A DNA stretch of 64,000 nucleotides, taken from assembly GCF_000725545.1 (NCBI RefSeq), contig NZ_JNZP01000001.1, positions 558,001 to 622,000 of the forward strand. The letters are read 5' to 3'. Shown here one piece after another: positions 32,632 through 41,041 of this stretch. How positions within the stretch are numbered: the first letter of the stretch is position 1; the number at the start of each line of letters is the position of its first letter. The stretch comes from Streptomyces exfoliatus (GTDB lineage Bacteria; Actinomycetota; Actinomycetes; Streptomycetales; Streptomycetaceae). Made by a program: the position numbers and the translations under genes. The notes under the pieces were generated by a model that had not been told where the DNA came from, did no database searches, and saw only the letters and a list, made by a program, of their open reading frames with translations.

Positions 32632-34470
32632 CTACGGGCGGAAGCGCAGCACCTGCGGGTCGTGGTCGCTGTCCTGGTCGGCGAACTCCGCGTTGATGTG
32701 CACGCTGTCGTACTCGAAGTGGTGCACGCCGGGGCTGGTCAGGATCTGGTCGAGGACCTGGCTGTTGCCCTGGTAGACGTACGAGTAGCGCTCGGCGCGC
32801 GGCAGCGACTTCACGGCCGGGTACAGCGCGCCGCCGTCGGTGAGCGCCTGCGTGGTCCCGGAGAACTCGAAGTCGTTGATGTCGCCGACGACGAGGACGT
32901 CCGCCTGCTTCTCGATCGCGACGATGTCCTTCACGAAGGCGTTCACGGCCTGCGCCTGGAGCAGTCGCTTCGCCTCGGAGGAACGGTTCGGCGGCTGGTG
33001 GTGCGAGGTCAGGCCCTCGTCGCCGCCCTTCGAGCCGAAGTGGTTGGCGATCACGAAGACCGTACGGCCGCGGAAGACGAACTCGCCCGCGAGCGGCTTG
33101 CGGCTGCTGTCCCAGGCGGTGTTCGCCGGGTCGATCCGGCCGGGGGAGAGGGTCAGCGCGGCGCGGCCCTTCCCGCCCGTCACGGCGGTGGGCGTGGTGG
33201 TGGCGTCAGCGCCCGCGCGGTCCGTGAAGGAGACCCGCTCGGGGTTGAAGAGGAAGACCTGACGGATGTTGCCGCCGGGCTCGCCGCCGTCCTTGTTGTT
33301 CTGCGGGTCGACCGAGCGCCACTCGTACGCCGGGCCGCCGGCCGCCGTGATCGCGTCCGTGAACTTCTTGACCGTCTGGTCGGCGGCGACCGTGCCGTCG
33401 TTCTTGGCGCCGTTGTTGTCCTGGATCTCCTCCAGGGCGAGGATGTCGGGCGAGGCGAGGTTGTCGACGACCGCCTTCGCGAGCGCGTCGAACTTCTCCT
33501 GCGGGTCGCTCGGGTCGAGGTTCTCGACGTTGTACGTGGCCACGGCCAGCTCGTTCTTGTGCTGCCTGTCCGTGGACTCGCGCTCCAGGCCGTTGTCCTG
33601 GACGGTGCCGAGCGTGCGGGCGGTGAGCGTGTAGCCGCCGAACTGGTTGAAGTCGAGCGGGCCCTCGGTCGTGCCGGTCAGCCGGTCGCCGACGTTCGCC
33701 TTGGGGAACGGCTGCTGGGCGAGCGGGGTCAGTGACTGGATCTGGAGCCGACCGGTGTTCTGCGACTCGTACGAGCCGTAGACCGTGCCGCCGCGCCGGT
33801 TGTCGTTCTCCCAGGGCTTCACCGTGACCCACAGCTCCGCGTACGGGTCGGTGGCGCCGACCACGCGCGAGGAGTCGATCCGGACGTTGCTGCCCTCGAG
33901 GGACTCGTAGTAGTCCAGGGCGTACGTCTCCGGGTCGAGCGTCAGGCCGTTGATCGAGCCGCCGGCGGCCGGGTCGCCCTCGGGGGCGTACGCGTCGGGC
34001 ACGGACCAGCCGGAGATCGTCACGGGCGCCGGGACGGCGTTGCCCTTCGACAGGACGGTGACGGTCGGCTTCGACAGCTGGGTGAGCGACTGGTTGCCGG
34101 AGTTCAGGCCACCGGGGACGTACTCGGTGACCGTGCCGTTCAGGCTGACGGCGTCGCCGACGGCGACGGTCGGGACGGAGCTCGTGAAGACGAAGAGGCC
34201 CTCGCTGGTGGCCGGGTTCGCGTCGGCTTCCGGGTCCTGGATCCAGAATCCGCGCGAGCCGTACGTGCGGACACCCGTGACGATGCCCGTCACACCGGTG
34301 ACCTGCTTGCCGACGAGGGGGGAGACCCGGGTCGTGCCCTGGATGTCGTGGACGCGCGTGCCGGTGGCGCTGTCCTCGGCGGCGCTCGCCGAGGAGGCGA
34401 GGAGTCCGGCGGCGAGGGCGGCGGCCACGACGGCGGACACGGCTGCGGATCTCGGTATGGAGGAAGGCAT
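32632..34470 (-). CDS. secreted endonuclease/exonuclease/phosphatase-family nuclease
   Basis: The 612-residue protein has a Sec signal peptide (MPSSIPRSAAVSAVVAAALA, cleaved near ASASA-AE). An OB-fold-like region (about residues 40-280: IQGTTRVSPLVGKQVTGVTGIVTGVR, FWIQDPEADANPATSEGLFVF) resembles extracellular nucleases such as YhcR/ExeM. A C-terminal EEP domain (about 305-610) has VATYNVENLDPSD, ILALEEIQDNNG, FVIANHFGSKGG, VLVVGDINDFEFSG and the final DQDSDHDPQVLRF, which carry the metal-binding and catalytic residues. It probably degrades extracellular DNA. PHO-box-like repeats lie upstream, suggesting phosphate scavenging. Confidence 0.88.
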   Translation of the reverse strand: MPSSIPRSAAVSAVVAAALAAGLLASSASAAEDSATGTRVHDIQGTTRVSPLVGKQVTGVTGIVTGVRTYGSRGFWIQDPEADANPATSEGLFVFTSSVPTVAVGDAVSLNGTVTEYVPGGLNSGNQSLTQLSKPTVTVLSKGNAVPAPVTISGWSVPDAYAPEGDPAAGGSINGLTLDPETYALDYYESLEGSNVRIDSSRVVGATDPYAELWVTVKPWENDNRRGGTVYGSYESQNTGRLQIQSLTPLAQQPFPKANVGDRLTGTTEGPLDFNQFGGYTLTARTLGTVQDNGLERESTDRQHKNELAVATYNVENLDPSDPQEKFDALAKAVVDNLASPDILALEEIQDNNGAKNDGTVAADQTVKKFTDAITAAGGPAYEWRSVDPQNNKDGGEPGGNIRQVFLFNPERVSFTDRAGADATTTPTAVTGGKGRAALTLSPGRIDPANTAWDSSRKPLAGEFVFRGRTVFVIANHFGSKGGDEGLTSHHQPPNRSSEAKRLLQAQAVNAFVKDIVAIEKQADVLVVGDINDFEFSGTTQALTDGGALYPAVKSLPRAERYSYVYQGNSQVLDQILTSPGVHHFEYDSVHINAEFADQDSDHDPQVLRFRP

Positions 34471-34544
34471 CAGGGCTCCGGAGGGTGCTTGGAGGAACGG
34501 CAGATGAATCTACGCGCGTCAATCTCTTGCGCGAGTGGTGGACT

Positions 34545-34588
34545 TGTCAAGAGTCGACGGGTGTACGAAGGCTGACGGATCCATGAAC
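34545..34588 (-). promoter_or_regulatory. PHO-box-like repeats and -35 of the secreted nuclease gene
   Basis: Reading the minus strand, GTTCATGGATC (34588-34578), CGTCAGCCTTC (34577-34567) and GTACACCCGTC (34566-34556) are three units at an 11-base period, resembling the direct-repeat units of Streptomyces PhoP sites. A consensus -35 TTGACA (34550-34545) follows. Matches in units 2 and 3 are imperfect. Confidence 0.35.
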
Positions 34589-34674
34589 CGGCGGACGTCC
34601 CCCCGGATGCGTCTACGCTGGGACCCGCTCTTTGCACCCCCTTCACCCACGTAAGCGTCGAGGAGACCCCCCAG

Positions 34675-36138
34675 ATGTCAGTGGAGCACCCCACCCTTCC
34701 CCCCGTTCGGCTGCCTGCGGACGCGGAGCTGGCACGGGACGCCCTGGCCGCCCCCCTCCTCGCCCACGCGGTACGGCTCGCCCGCTGGGCCGGTCCCGAC
34801 ACCCGCGTCGACGCGGGCGGCGAACTCGTCGACGAGCAGCTGCCCGAGGCCGTCGCGCTCCTCGGCCTCTCCACCGACGAGGACGGCGAGATGCTGGCGG
34901 GCGACGCCTGGCGGCTCGCGGTCGACACCGGCCTGGTGGACGTCGAGGACGGCATCGAGGGCGAGGACGGCGAGACGGAGGACACCCCCGGCCGGGCCGC
35001 CCCCGGCGAGAACCTGGCGCTGCTCACTGCCGGTTCGCCCCAGGACGTCCTCGCGCTCTGGCTGGACGGCTTCGACGCGGTCTTCGCCGACGCCGTCGCC
35101 CCGGTCCTCGACGACCTGGACGCGGTCCTCGGCGAGGACGGCGGGATCGACTTCGACGCGCTGGACTGGGACCCCGAGGTGGAGGCCGACTTCCTGGAGG
35201 GGGTGCTCGGCAACCTCTACCTGCTGACCGTCAGCGAGGGAGGGGCCGGCGAGGGACCGGTGCCGCTGCCCGCGCTCGCCGCGTCGATGGTCGTCCCCGA
35301 CGACATGGGCGAGCCCACCGACGACGTCCTGGAGCAGGTCTCGGACGCGATGATGCGGCTCGACGAGCAGTTCCGGCTCCTCGAACCGATCGGCCTCGTC
35401 GAGTACCAGCCCGTCGACGAGGCCCTGATGGCCGAGGAGGGCGAGGAGCCCGTGCCGCCGGTCGACGAGGAGGACGTCACCCGGTACGGCATGGTCCGGC
35501 TCACCCCGCTCGGCCTCTACGGCGTCCGGGCCCGGATGCTGGAGGCCGGCGTGGACGCCCCCGCCGTCGGCGACCTCGCGGAGAAGGGCGCCGACGCGCT
35601 GCTCGACGGCATCGCCGGCTATCCGGAGGCCGCCGCGCGGGAGGAGACCGCCGCATGGCTGGCAGGGCGGGACGCGCTCGGCGCGGCCCGCGAGCTGCTG
35701 CACGCGGCGCGCGGCGCGGACGCGGGCTCGCCGCTCCGCCGCCTCCACTGCCAGCAGACCCTGTCCCTCGTCGGCGCCGAGGCCGAGCCCGCGGTCCGGG
35801 AGGTCCTCGACGACGCGGAGCTCGGCGGCCTCGCGCGCGTCTGGCTCGCCGAGCGGGGCGCGGCCGACGTCCCCGCGCCGCCGGAGTCGATGATCTTCTG
35901 GCTGGCGATCGACACGATCGCGGCCCAGCTCGACGCGGACGGCGACCTGGAGGAACTCCAGGAGCTCGTCGAAGGCCTCACGGGGCGCCACAGCGGCTTC
36001 TTCGAGACGGCCTGGCGGGTGGAGCACCCGGCGACGGCGGAGGTCCTGGAGGCGATGGGACGTCTGCACCGGGACAAGACGGTGGCGAAGGAGGCCCGCA
36101 AGTCCGCCTTCAAGGCGCGCTCGCGGTCCGGGGCCTGA
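34675..36138 (+). CDS. acidic conserved protein of unknown function
   Basis: The 487-residue protein is soluble and strongly acidic, with long Asp/Glu-rich stretches (VEDGIEGEDGETEDT, VLDDLDAVLGEDGGIDFDALDWDPEVEADF). In the middle is a possible winged-helix-like segment (MMRLDEQFRLLEPIGLVEY ... TRYGMVRLTPLGLYGVRARML). The C-terminal half (about residues 300-480) is alpha-helical and alanine-rich, resembling HEAT-type repeats. I recognise it only as a conserved streptomycete protein. The start at ATG 34675 has GAGGAGACC 12 bases upstream. No neighbour gives a function. Confidence 0.75.
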   Translation: MSVEHPTLPPVRLPADAELARDALAAPLLAHAVRLARWAGPDTRVDAGGELVDEQLPEAVALLGLSTDEDGEMLAGDAWRLAVDTGLVDVEDGIEGEDGETEDTPGRAAPGENLALLTAGSPQDVLALWLDGFDAVFADAVAPVLDDLDAVLGEDGGIDFDALDWDPEVEADFLEGVLGNLYLLTVSEGGAGEGPVPLPALAASMVVPDDMGEPTDDVLEQVSDAMMRLDEQFRLLEPIGLVEYQPVDEALMAEEGEEPVPPVDEEDVTRYGMVRLTPLGLYGVRARMLEAGVDAPAVGDLAEKGADALLDGIAGYPEAAAREETAAWLAGRDALGAARELLHAARGADAGSPLRRLHCQQTLSLVGAEAEPAVREVLDDAELGGLARVWLAERGAADVPAPPESMIFWLAIDTIAAQLDADGDLEELQELVEGLTGRHSGFFETAWRVEHPATAEVLEAMGRLHRDKTVAKEARKSAFKARSRSGA

Positions 36139-36212
36139 CAGCCCGACGGCCGACAACAGGGGCCGGGTCAGGGGCGGGACCGGACAGGGCCGGGCGGCTC
36201 GCGCCCGGCGGT

Positions 36213-36245
36213 GTTCCCGTGGTGTTCAGGCGCCGTTCGTGGCGG
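36213..36245 (+). promoter_or_regulatory. PHO box (PhoP-binding direct repeats) upstream of the PhoX gene
   Basis: Three GTTC units occur at exactly 11-base spacing: GTTCCCGTGGT (36213), GTTCAGGCGCC (36224) and GTTCGTGGCGG (36235). This is the direct-repeat-unit structure bound by PhoP in Streptomyces. It lies 52 bases upstream of a secreted phosphatase gene, so phosphate-starvation control is likely. Confidence 0.65.
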
Positions 36246-36296
36246 CGCGGCAGGGTGGTCCGCGAGATCCGGCCACCACAGGGAGAACGCCACACC

Positions 36297-37757
36297 ATGC
36301 CCCTCAACCGCAGAGAGTTCACCAAGCAGTCCGCCGTCACCGGTGCGGGGATCGCCCTCACCGGTGTCGTCGGCGCTCTCGCCACCGCCCCCGAGGCGCT
36401 CGCCGCGGACGAGCCGGAGGCGTACGGAACCGGCCACGACCACGCGAACGGGCACGACAGCGGGCACGACCACGGGCACGGTCACCGGCTCGGCTACGGA
36501 CCGCTCGTCGCCGACCCCGACGGGATCCTCGCCCTGCCCGCCGGCTTCTCCTACCGCGTCGTCACCCGCAGCGGCGTGACCCGGCTGGAGTCAGGTGAGT
36601 TCACCCCGGAGAAGCACGACGGCACCGCCGCCTTCGCCGGACCGCGCGGCACCACGTACCTGGTCAACAACCACGAGCTCAAGGGCCCCCGCTCCAAGTG
36701 GGCGCACCCCGTCCCGCTCACCGAGGGCCTCGTCTACGACCCCGCCGCGGCCGGCGGCTGCACGGTCGTCGAGGTGCACCGCGACGGCACCGTCGCCGAG
36801 TGGGTCGGCATCGCCGGCACCTCCACCAACTGCGCGGGCGGCAGCACCGCCTGGGGCACCTGGCTGACGGGCGAGGAGAACTCCGACCGCGCCGGCGTCA
36901 ACGGCATGACCAAGGACCACGGCTACGTCTTCGAGGTCGACCCGCGCGACCGCCGCGCCAACCGCGACCCGAAGCCGATCAAGGCCTTCGGCCGGTACGA
37001 CCACGAGGCCGTCGTCATCGACCCCAAGCGCGGCCACGCCTACCTCACCGAAGACGCCTCCAACCCCAACGGGCTGCTCTTCCGCTGGGTGCCGCCGCAG
37101 GGCTTCGAGCACGGCCGCGGCAAACTCCGTACCCTCGCCGACGACGCCGGTGCGCTCCAGGCCGCCAAGTGCATCGACTCCTCGGGCCGCTTCGTGGACG
37201 ACCTCTCCCGGGCGAGCCGGATCGGCACCGTCTACGGCGTGGACTGGATCGACGTCCCCGACCGTGACGCCCGCACCACTCCCGTCCGCAAGCAGTTCAC
37301 GGACGGTCAGATCACCCGCGGCCGCAAGCTGGAGGGCATGTGGTGGGCCGACGGCGGCGCGTACGTCGTCTCGTCCTACGCGCGCGAGGAGAGCCCCGGC
37401 GCCGCGCACGACGGACAGGTCTGGTTCTACGATCCGAAGCGCCGCACCCTCACCCTGAAGCTGCTGCTCGGCGTGAACGCCGACCCCGACGCCGACGGCG
37501 CCTACGACGGCCCCGACAACATCACCGTCTCCCCGTACGGCGGCATCGTCATCGCCGAGGACGGCGAGGGCGTCCAGCACCTCTTCGGCGCCACCGACTC
37601 GGGCCGCACCTACCCGATCGCCCGCAACGACCTGAACGACAGCGAGTTCGCGGGCGTCACCTTCTCGCCCGACGGGGACACCCTGTTCGCCAGCATCCAG
37701 AACCCCGGCATCATGGTCGCGATCACCGGCCCCTGGCGTCGCCAGCCCCGCCGCTGA
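36297..37757 (+). CDS. Tat-exported PhoX-family alkaline phosphatase
   Basis: PhoX-type (DUF839) phosphatases release phosphate from organic esters outside the cell. The 486-residue protein starts with a Tat signal (NRREFTKQSAVTGAGIALTG, cleaved near ALA-AD at 36/37). Next comes a His-rich stretch with seven histidines between residues 47 and 63. The beta-propeller body has YLVNNHELKGPRSKW, NCAGGSTAWGTWLTGEE, FGRYDHEAVVIDPKRGHAYLTED, MWWADGGAYVVSSYAREES and PDNITVSPYGGIVIAEDG, which are the metal-binding motifs of PhoX. ATG at 36297 has AGGGAG 12 bases upstream. A PHO box precedes it. Confidence 0.87.
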   Translation: MPLNRREFTKQSAVTGAGIALTGVVGALATAPEALAADEPEAYGTGHDHANGHDSGHDHGHGHRLGYGPLVADPDGILALPAGFSYRVVTRSGVTRLESGEFTPEKHDGTAAFAGPRGTTYLVNNHELKGPRSKWAHPVPLTEGLVYDPAAAGGCTVVEVHRDGTVAEWVGIAGTSTNCAGGSTAWGTWLTGEENSDRAGVNGMTKDHGYVFEVDPRDRRANRDPKPIKAFGRYDHEAVVIDPKRGHAYLTEDASNPNGLLFRWVPPQGFEHGRGKLRTLADDAGALQAAKCIDSSGRFVDDLSRASRIGTVYGVDWIDVPDRDARTTPVRKQFTDGQITRGRKLEGMWWADGGAYVVSSYAREESPGAAHDGQVWFYDPKRRTLTLKLLLGVNADPDADGAYDGPDNITVSPYGGIVIAEDGEGVQHLFGATDSGRTYPIARNDLNDSEFAGVTFSPDGDTLFASIQNPGIMVAITGPWRRQPRR

Positions 37758-37802
37758 GGCCTTCCGTCCCCGGCACCGAGGCCGGAACCGGCCCTGTCGG
37801 TC

Positions 37803-37835
37803 CCATGGACTGACATCTAACATGTCAGTCCATGG
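37803..37835. promoter_or_regulatory. 14-bp inverted repeat over the gntR -10 and start codon
   Basis: CCATGGACTGACAT (37803-37816) and ATGTCAGTCCATGG (37822-37835) are perfect arms around CTAAC. The centre holds TAACAT (37818-37823), a -10 that ends 8 bases before the ATG at 37832. This is most likely the autoregulatory operator of the GntR protein. Confidence 0.7.
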
Positions 37836-38515
37836 ACGCACTACGGCCCGTGGGCCGGACCCTGCTGCGTGACCGGGCGTACGAGGCACTGCGGGAGGCC
37901 ATCGTGCGCGGCGACCTCGCCCCCGGCGCCCCGCTCAAGGACGCCGAGCTCGCCGAACGGCTCGGGCTCTCGCGCGCACCCGTGCGCGAGGCCCTGGCCC
38001 GGCTCGGCGACGAGGGGCTCGTCGAGTCCAAGCCGCAGAGCTTCACCCGCGTCACCCGGCCGGTCAGCCGGATCGTCAGGGACGCCGCCTCGGTGGTGCG
38101 GGTGATGCACGAACTCGCCGCCAGGACCGGCGTACCCCTCCTGGGACCCGAGGGCATCCGGGCCATGCGCGAGGCCAACGAGCGCTTCGCGGCGGCCGTC
38201 CGCGCCTCCGACGTGGAAGCCGCCCTGAACGCCGACGACGAGCTCCACCAGGTCCTCGTCGTCGCCAGCGGCAACCATGCCGCCGCCGCCACGATCGCGC
38301 GGTACACCCCCCTGATCCGCCGGGTCGAACGGCGGCTCTTCGGCGATGCCGGGAGCTGTGGATCGGCGGAGCTGCACGAGCGGCTCATCGACGCCTGCGA
38401 GGCGGGGGACGCGGCGGAGGCGGTACGGGTCACCACGGAGATCTGGGCGGCGCTCGAACAGCTCGCGGACGACGCCGTCGAGGTGGCCGAGGTCACCGGC
38501 ATCGCCGGGCCCTAA
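37832..38515 (+). CDS. GntR-family (FadR/FCD-type) regulator
   Basis: The 227-residue protein has an N-terminal GntR winged helix (about residues 15-75: [50 protein letters not shown]). An all-helical FCD-type effector domain (about 90-215) follows, with [26 protein letters not shown] and the metal/ligand-site histidines in [14 protein letters not shown]. It precedes an ACC deaminase gene, so it probably controls that gene as well as itself through the palindrome covering its start. The start rests on that -10 and the lack of any Shine-Dalgarno sequence. Confidence 0.9.
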   Translation: MDALRPVGRTLLRDRAYEALREAIVRGDLAPGAPLKDAELAERLGLSRAPVREALARLGDEGLVESKPQSFTRVTRPVSRIVRDAASVVRVMHELAARTGVPLLGPEGIRAMREANERFAAAVRASDVEAALNADDELHQVLVVASGNHAAAATIARYTPLIRRVERRLFGDAGSCGSAELHERLIDACEAGDAAEAVRVTTEIWAALEQLADDAVEVAEVTGIAGP

Positions 38516-38586
38516 GGGGTGTCGTGTCGATCAGGCCGGATCAGGCACCGGACGCCGCGAGCCCGGCCCGATCGGCACGACACCCC
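38516..38586 (+). promoter_or_regulatory. long stem-loop between gntR and acdS
   Basis: Directly after the gntR TAA, bases 38516-38532 pair with 38570-38586 (17 bp, one G-U). After an A/C mismatch the stem continues for 6 bp (38534-38539 with 38563-38568). It ends 54 bases before acdS, so it may be a terminator, an attenuator or an mRNA-stabilising element. Confidence 0.55.
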
Positions 38587-38640
38587 CGAGGTCCCGTAGG
38601 AGCGTCCAGGACCAGCAGCCTTCACCCACCGGGAGCCGCC

Positions 38641-39657
38641 TTGCCGATCACCGACTTCGACCGCTACCCGCTCCTCTTCGGGCCCTCGCCGGTCCACCCG
38701 CTCGAACGTCTCACCCACCACCTCGGCGGCGCCGCGCTCTGGGCCAAGCGCGAGGACTGCAACTCCGGTGTCGCGTACGGCGGGAACAAGACCCGAAAGC
38801 TGGAGTACCTGGTCGCCGACGCCCTCGCGCAGGGCTGCGACACCCTCGTCTCGATCGGCGGCGTCCAGTCCAACCACACCCGCCAGGTCGCCGCCGTCGC
38901 CGCCCGCGCGGGGCTGCGCTGCGTCCTCGTCCAGGAGAGCTGGGTCGACTGGCCCGACTCCGTCTACGACAAGGTCGGCAACATCCTGATCAGCCGTCTC
39001 GCGGGCGCCGACGTACGGCTCGTCAGGGCGGGCTTCGGCATCGGCTTCAAGGAGAGCTGGGAGCTGGCCCTGCGGGAGGTCGAGGAGAGCGGCGGCAAGC
39101 CGTACGCGATCCCGGCGGGCGCCTCCGACCACCGGCTCGGCGGCCTGGGCTTCGCGAACTGGGCGTACGAGGTGGCCGAGCAGGAGCGCGCGCTCGGCGT
39201 CCTCTTCGACACCGTGGTGGTCTGCTCCGTGACCGGCTCCACCCAGGCCGGCATGGTCGCGGGCTTCGCCGCGCTCGCCGAGGAGGGCGGTCCTGCCCGC
39301 CGGATCATCGGGATCGACGCCTCGGCGAAGCCCGGTCCCACGCACGAGCAGATCACCCGGATCGCCCGGGACACCGCCGCCCTGATCGGGGTCGAGCGGC
39401 CGGTGACGGCGGCGGACGTCGAGCTGGACGAGCGCTACCACGCCGGGGTGTACGGCATCCCCGACGAGGCCACCCTCGACGCGATGCGGCTCGCCGCCCG
39501 AACCGAGGGCATGATCACCGACCCCGTGTACGAGGGGAAGTCGATGGCGGGTCTGGTCGACCTGGTGGACCGGGGGGAGATCGGCCGGGACTCGACCGTG
39601 CTCTACGCCCACCTCGGCGGCCAGCCCGCCCTCAACGCCTACAGCGCGCTGTTCTAG
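38641..39657 (+). CDS. acdS: 1-aminocyclopropane-1-carboxylate deaminase
   Basis: ACC deaminase converts the plant ethylene precursor ACC to ammonia and 2-oxobutyrate using PLP. The 338-residue length equals that of characterised enzymes. Lys50 (GGNKTRK) is the PLP lysine. [15 protein letters not shown] binds the cofactor. The residues used to tell true deaminases from D-cysteine desulfhydrase, Glu298 in VYEGKSM and Leu325 in YAHLGG, are both present. The start is TTG at 38641 with GGGAG nine bases upstream, giving [16 protein letters not shown] as in relatives. The GntR gene upstream is its likely regulator. Confidence 0.9.
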   Translation: MPITDFDRYPLLFGPSPVHPLERLTHHLGGAALWAKREDCNSGVAYGGNKTRKLEYLVADALAQGCDTLVSIGGVQSNHTRQVAAVAARAGLRCVLVQESWVDWPDSVYDKVGNILISRLAGADVRLVRAGFGIGFKESWELALREVEESGGKPYAIPAGASDHRLGGLGFANWAYEVAEQERALGVLFDTVVVCSVTGSTQAGMVAGFAALAEEGGPARRIIGIDASAKPGPTHEQITRIARDTAALIGVERPVTAADVELDERYHAGVYGIPDEATLDAMRLAARTEGMITDPVYEGKSMAGLVDLVDRGEIGRDSTVLYAHLGGQPALNAYSALF

Positions 39658-39678
39658 ACAGGCGCCGCGGCCGGTCGC

Positions 39679-40929
39679 TCAGAGAGCCTGGGCGGCCGGC
39701 TTCACCATGCCCCGGACGGTCCGGGACTTCACGAACTCGCCCATCGCCGTCATCTCCCACTCACCGCTGAACTGCTTGATCAGCTTGGCCATCATGACGC
39801 CGGTCTGCGGCTCGGCGGTGGTCAGGTCGAAGCGGACCAGCTCCTCGCCCGTCGCCGCGTCCATCAGCCGGCAGTAGGCCTTGGCGACCTCGGTGAACTT
39901 CTGGCCGGAGAAGGAGTTGACCGTGAACACCAGACCGGTGGCCTCGGCGGGCAGGCGGCCGAGGTCGACGACGATCACCTCGTCGTCGCCCGCGCCCTCG
40001 CCGGTGAGGTTGTCGCCGGAGTGCGTCACCGAGCCGCCCAGGATGGTCAGCTTGCCGAAGTAGCAGCTGTCCAGGTGGTTGCGCTGGGGCCCGTACGCGA
40101 TGACGGAGGCGTCCAGGTCGATGTCCTTGCCCCGGTAGGCGGGCTCCCAGCCGAGGCCCATCTTGACCTGGGACAGCAGCGGGCGGCCGCCCTTGACCAG
40201 GGACACGGTCTGGTTCTTCTGGAGGTTGACCCGACCCTTGTCGAGGTTGATCTTGCCGGTGGAGACGGGCGCGGCGGGCGGCGCGGCCGGCGGAGCGGGC
40301 GGAGTGGTGGCGGCGATCCTGGGGTCCACCGGGGCGACGGGCGGGGCGGCCGGCGGCGCCATCGGGGCGGGCGGCGCGGCGACGGGGGCCGGCGCGACGG
40401 GCGCCGCAGCCGCCGGGGCGGCGGGCGCGTCGTCCACCGAGACGCCGAAGTCCGTCGCGATGCCGGCCAGACCGTTCGCGTATCCCTGGCCCACGGCGCG
40501 GGCCTTCCACGCGCCGTTGCGCAGATAGATCTCGACGACCACGAGCGCGGTCTCGGTGGCCAGCCGGGGCGGGGTGAAGGTGGCGAGGACGCTGCCATCG
40601 TCCGCGTTGCGCAGGGTGGCCGTGGGCTCGATGCCCTGGAAGGTCTGGCCTGCGGCGTCGGGGCTCGCGGTGACGACGATCCTCTCGATGCCGGCCGGGA
40701 CGGCGCCGGTGTCCACCAGGATCGCGTCGGGGGCGGCCCCGCCGCCGGAGCGGTAGGTGACACCGGGTCCGGACGGCTGGTTGTAGAAGATGAAGTCGTC
40801 GTCCGAGCGCACCTTGCCGTCGGCGCCGAGCAGCAGGCCCGAGACGTCGAGCCGCACCGGGGCGGCGACGTCCACCGCCACGCGCGCGACGGTGAGAGGG
40901 ATGTTCGAGCCGGGGGTCATAGCGGTCAT
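39679..40929 (-). CDS. TerD-family protein with two TerD domains
   Basis: TerD-type proteins bind calcium and are linked to tellurite and general stress resistance; many Streptomyces carry several. This 416-residue protein has a first domain (about residues 5-170: LDVSGLLLGADGKVRSDDDFIFYNQP, VVVEIYLRNGAWKARAVGQGYANGLAGIATDFGV). A linker of about 55 residues of almost only Ala and Pro follows. The second domain (about 228-416) has NQTVSLVKGGRPLLSQVKMGLGWEP, SGDNLTGEGAGDDEVIVVDLG and WEMTAMGEF. The conserved acidic Ca-binding residues (SDDDF, GAGDDE) are present. It is convergent with acdS, with 21 bases between. A second ATG lies three codons in. Confidence 0.9.
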   Translation of the reverse strand: MTAMTPGSNIPLTVARVAVDVAAPVRLDVSGLLLGADGKVRSDDDFIFYNQPSGPGVTYRSGGGAAPDAILVDTGAVPAGIERIVVTASPDAAGQTFQGIEPTATLRNADDGSVLATFTPPRLATETALVVVEIYLRNGAWKARAVGQGYANGLAGIATDFGVSVDDAPAAPAAAAPVAPAPVAAPPAPMAPPAAPPVAPVDPRIAATTPPAPPAAPPAAPVSTGKINLDKGRVNLQKNQTVSLVKGGRPLLSQVKMGLGWEPAYRGKDIDLDASVIAYGPQRNHLDSCYFGKLTILGGSVTHSGDNLTGEGAGDDEVIVVDLGRLPAEATGLVFTVNSFSGQKFTEVAKAYCRLMDAATGEELVRFDLTTAEPQTGVMMAKLIKQFSGEWEMTAMGEFVKSRTVRGMVKPAAQAL

Positions 40930-41028
40930 GTCAGGGGTAACGATCCGGGCCCCTTTGCCGTTCCCTTACCCTCGCCCGGTTCGGCCACCTTGATTACCCG
41001 CCCTTCCCGGTCAGATCCGTCATATGAA

Positions 41029-41034
41029 TATTCT
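41029..41034 (+). promoter_or_regulatory. -10 element deciding the start of the AraC-family gene
   Basis: TATTCT ends 7 bases before the ATG at 41042. The alternative ATG at 41024 would overlap or precede this element. Confidence 0.4.
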
Positions 41035-41041
41035 TTCGACC

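Noticed and set aside
36139..36296. Phosphatase gene beginning far upstream in the same frame
   Set aside because: The frame is open back to 34632, but that part is a wrong-frame copy of the acidic protein; the Tat signal and ribosome-binding site fix ATG 36297.
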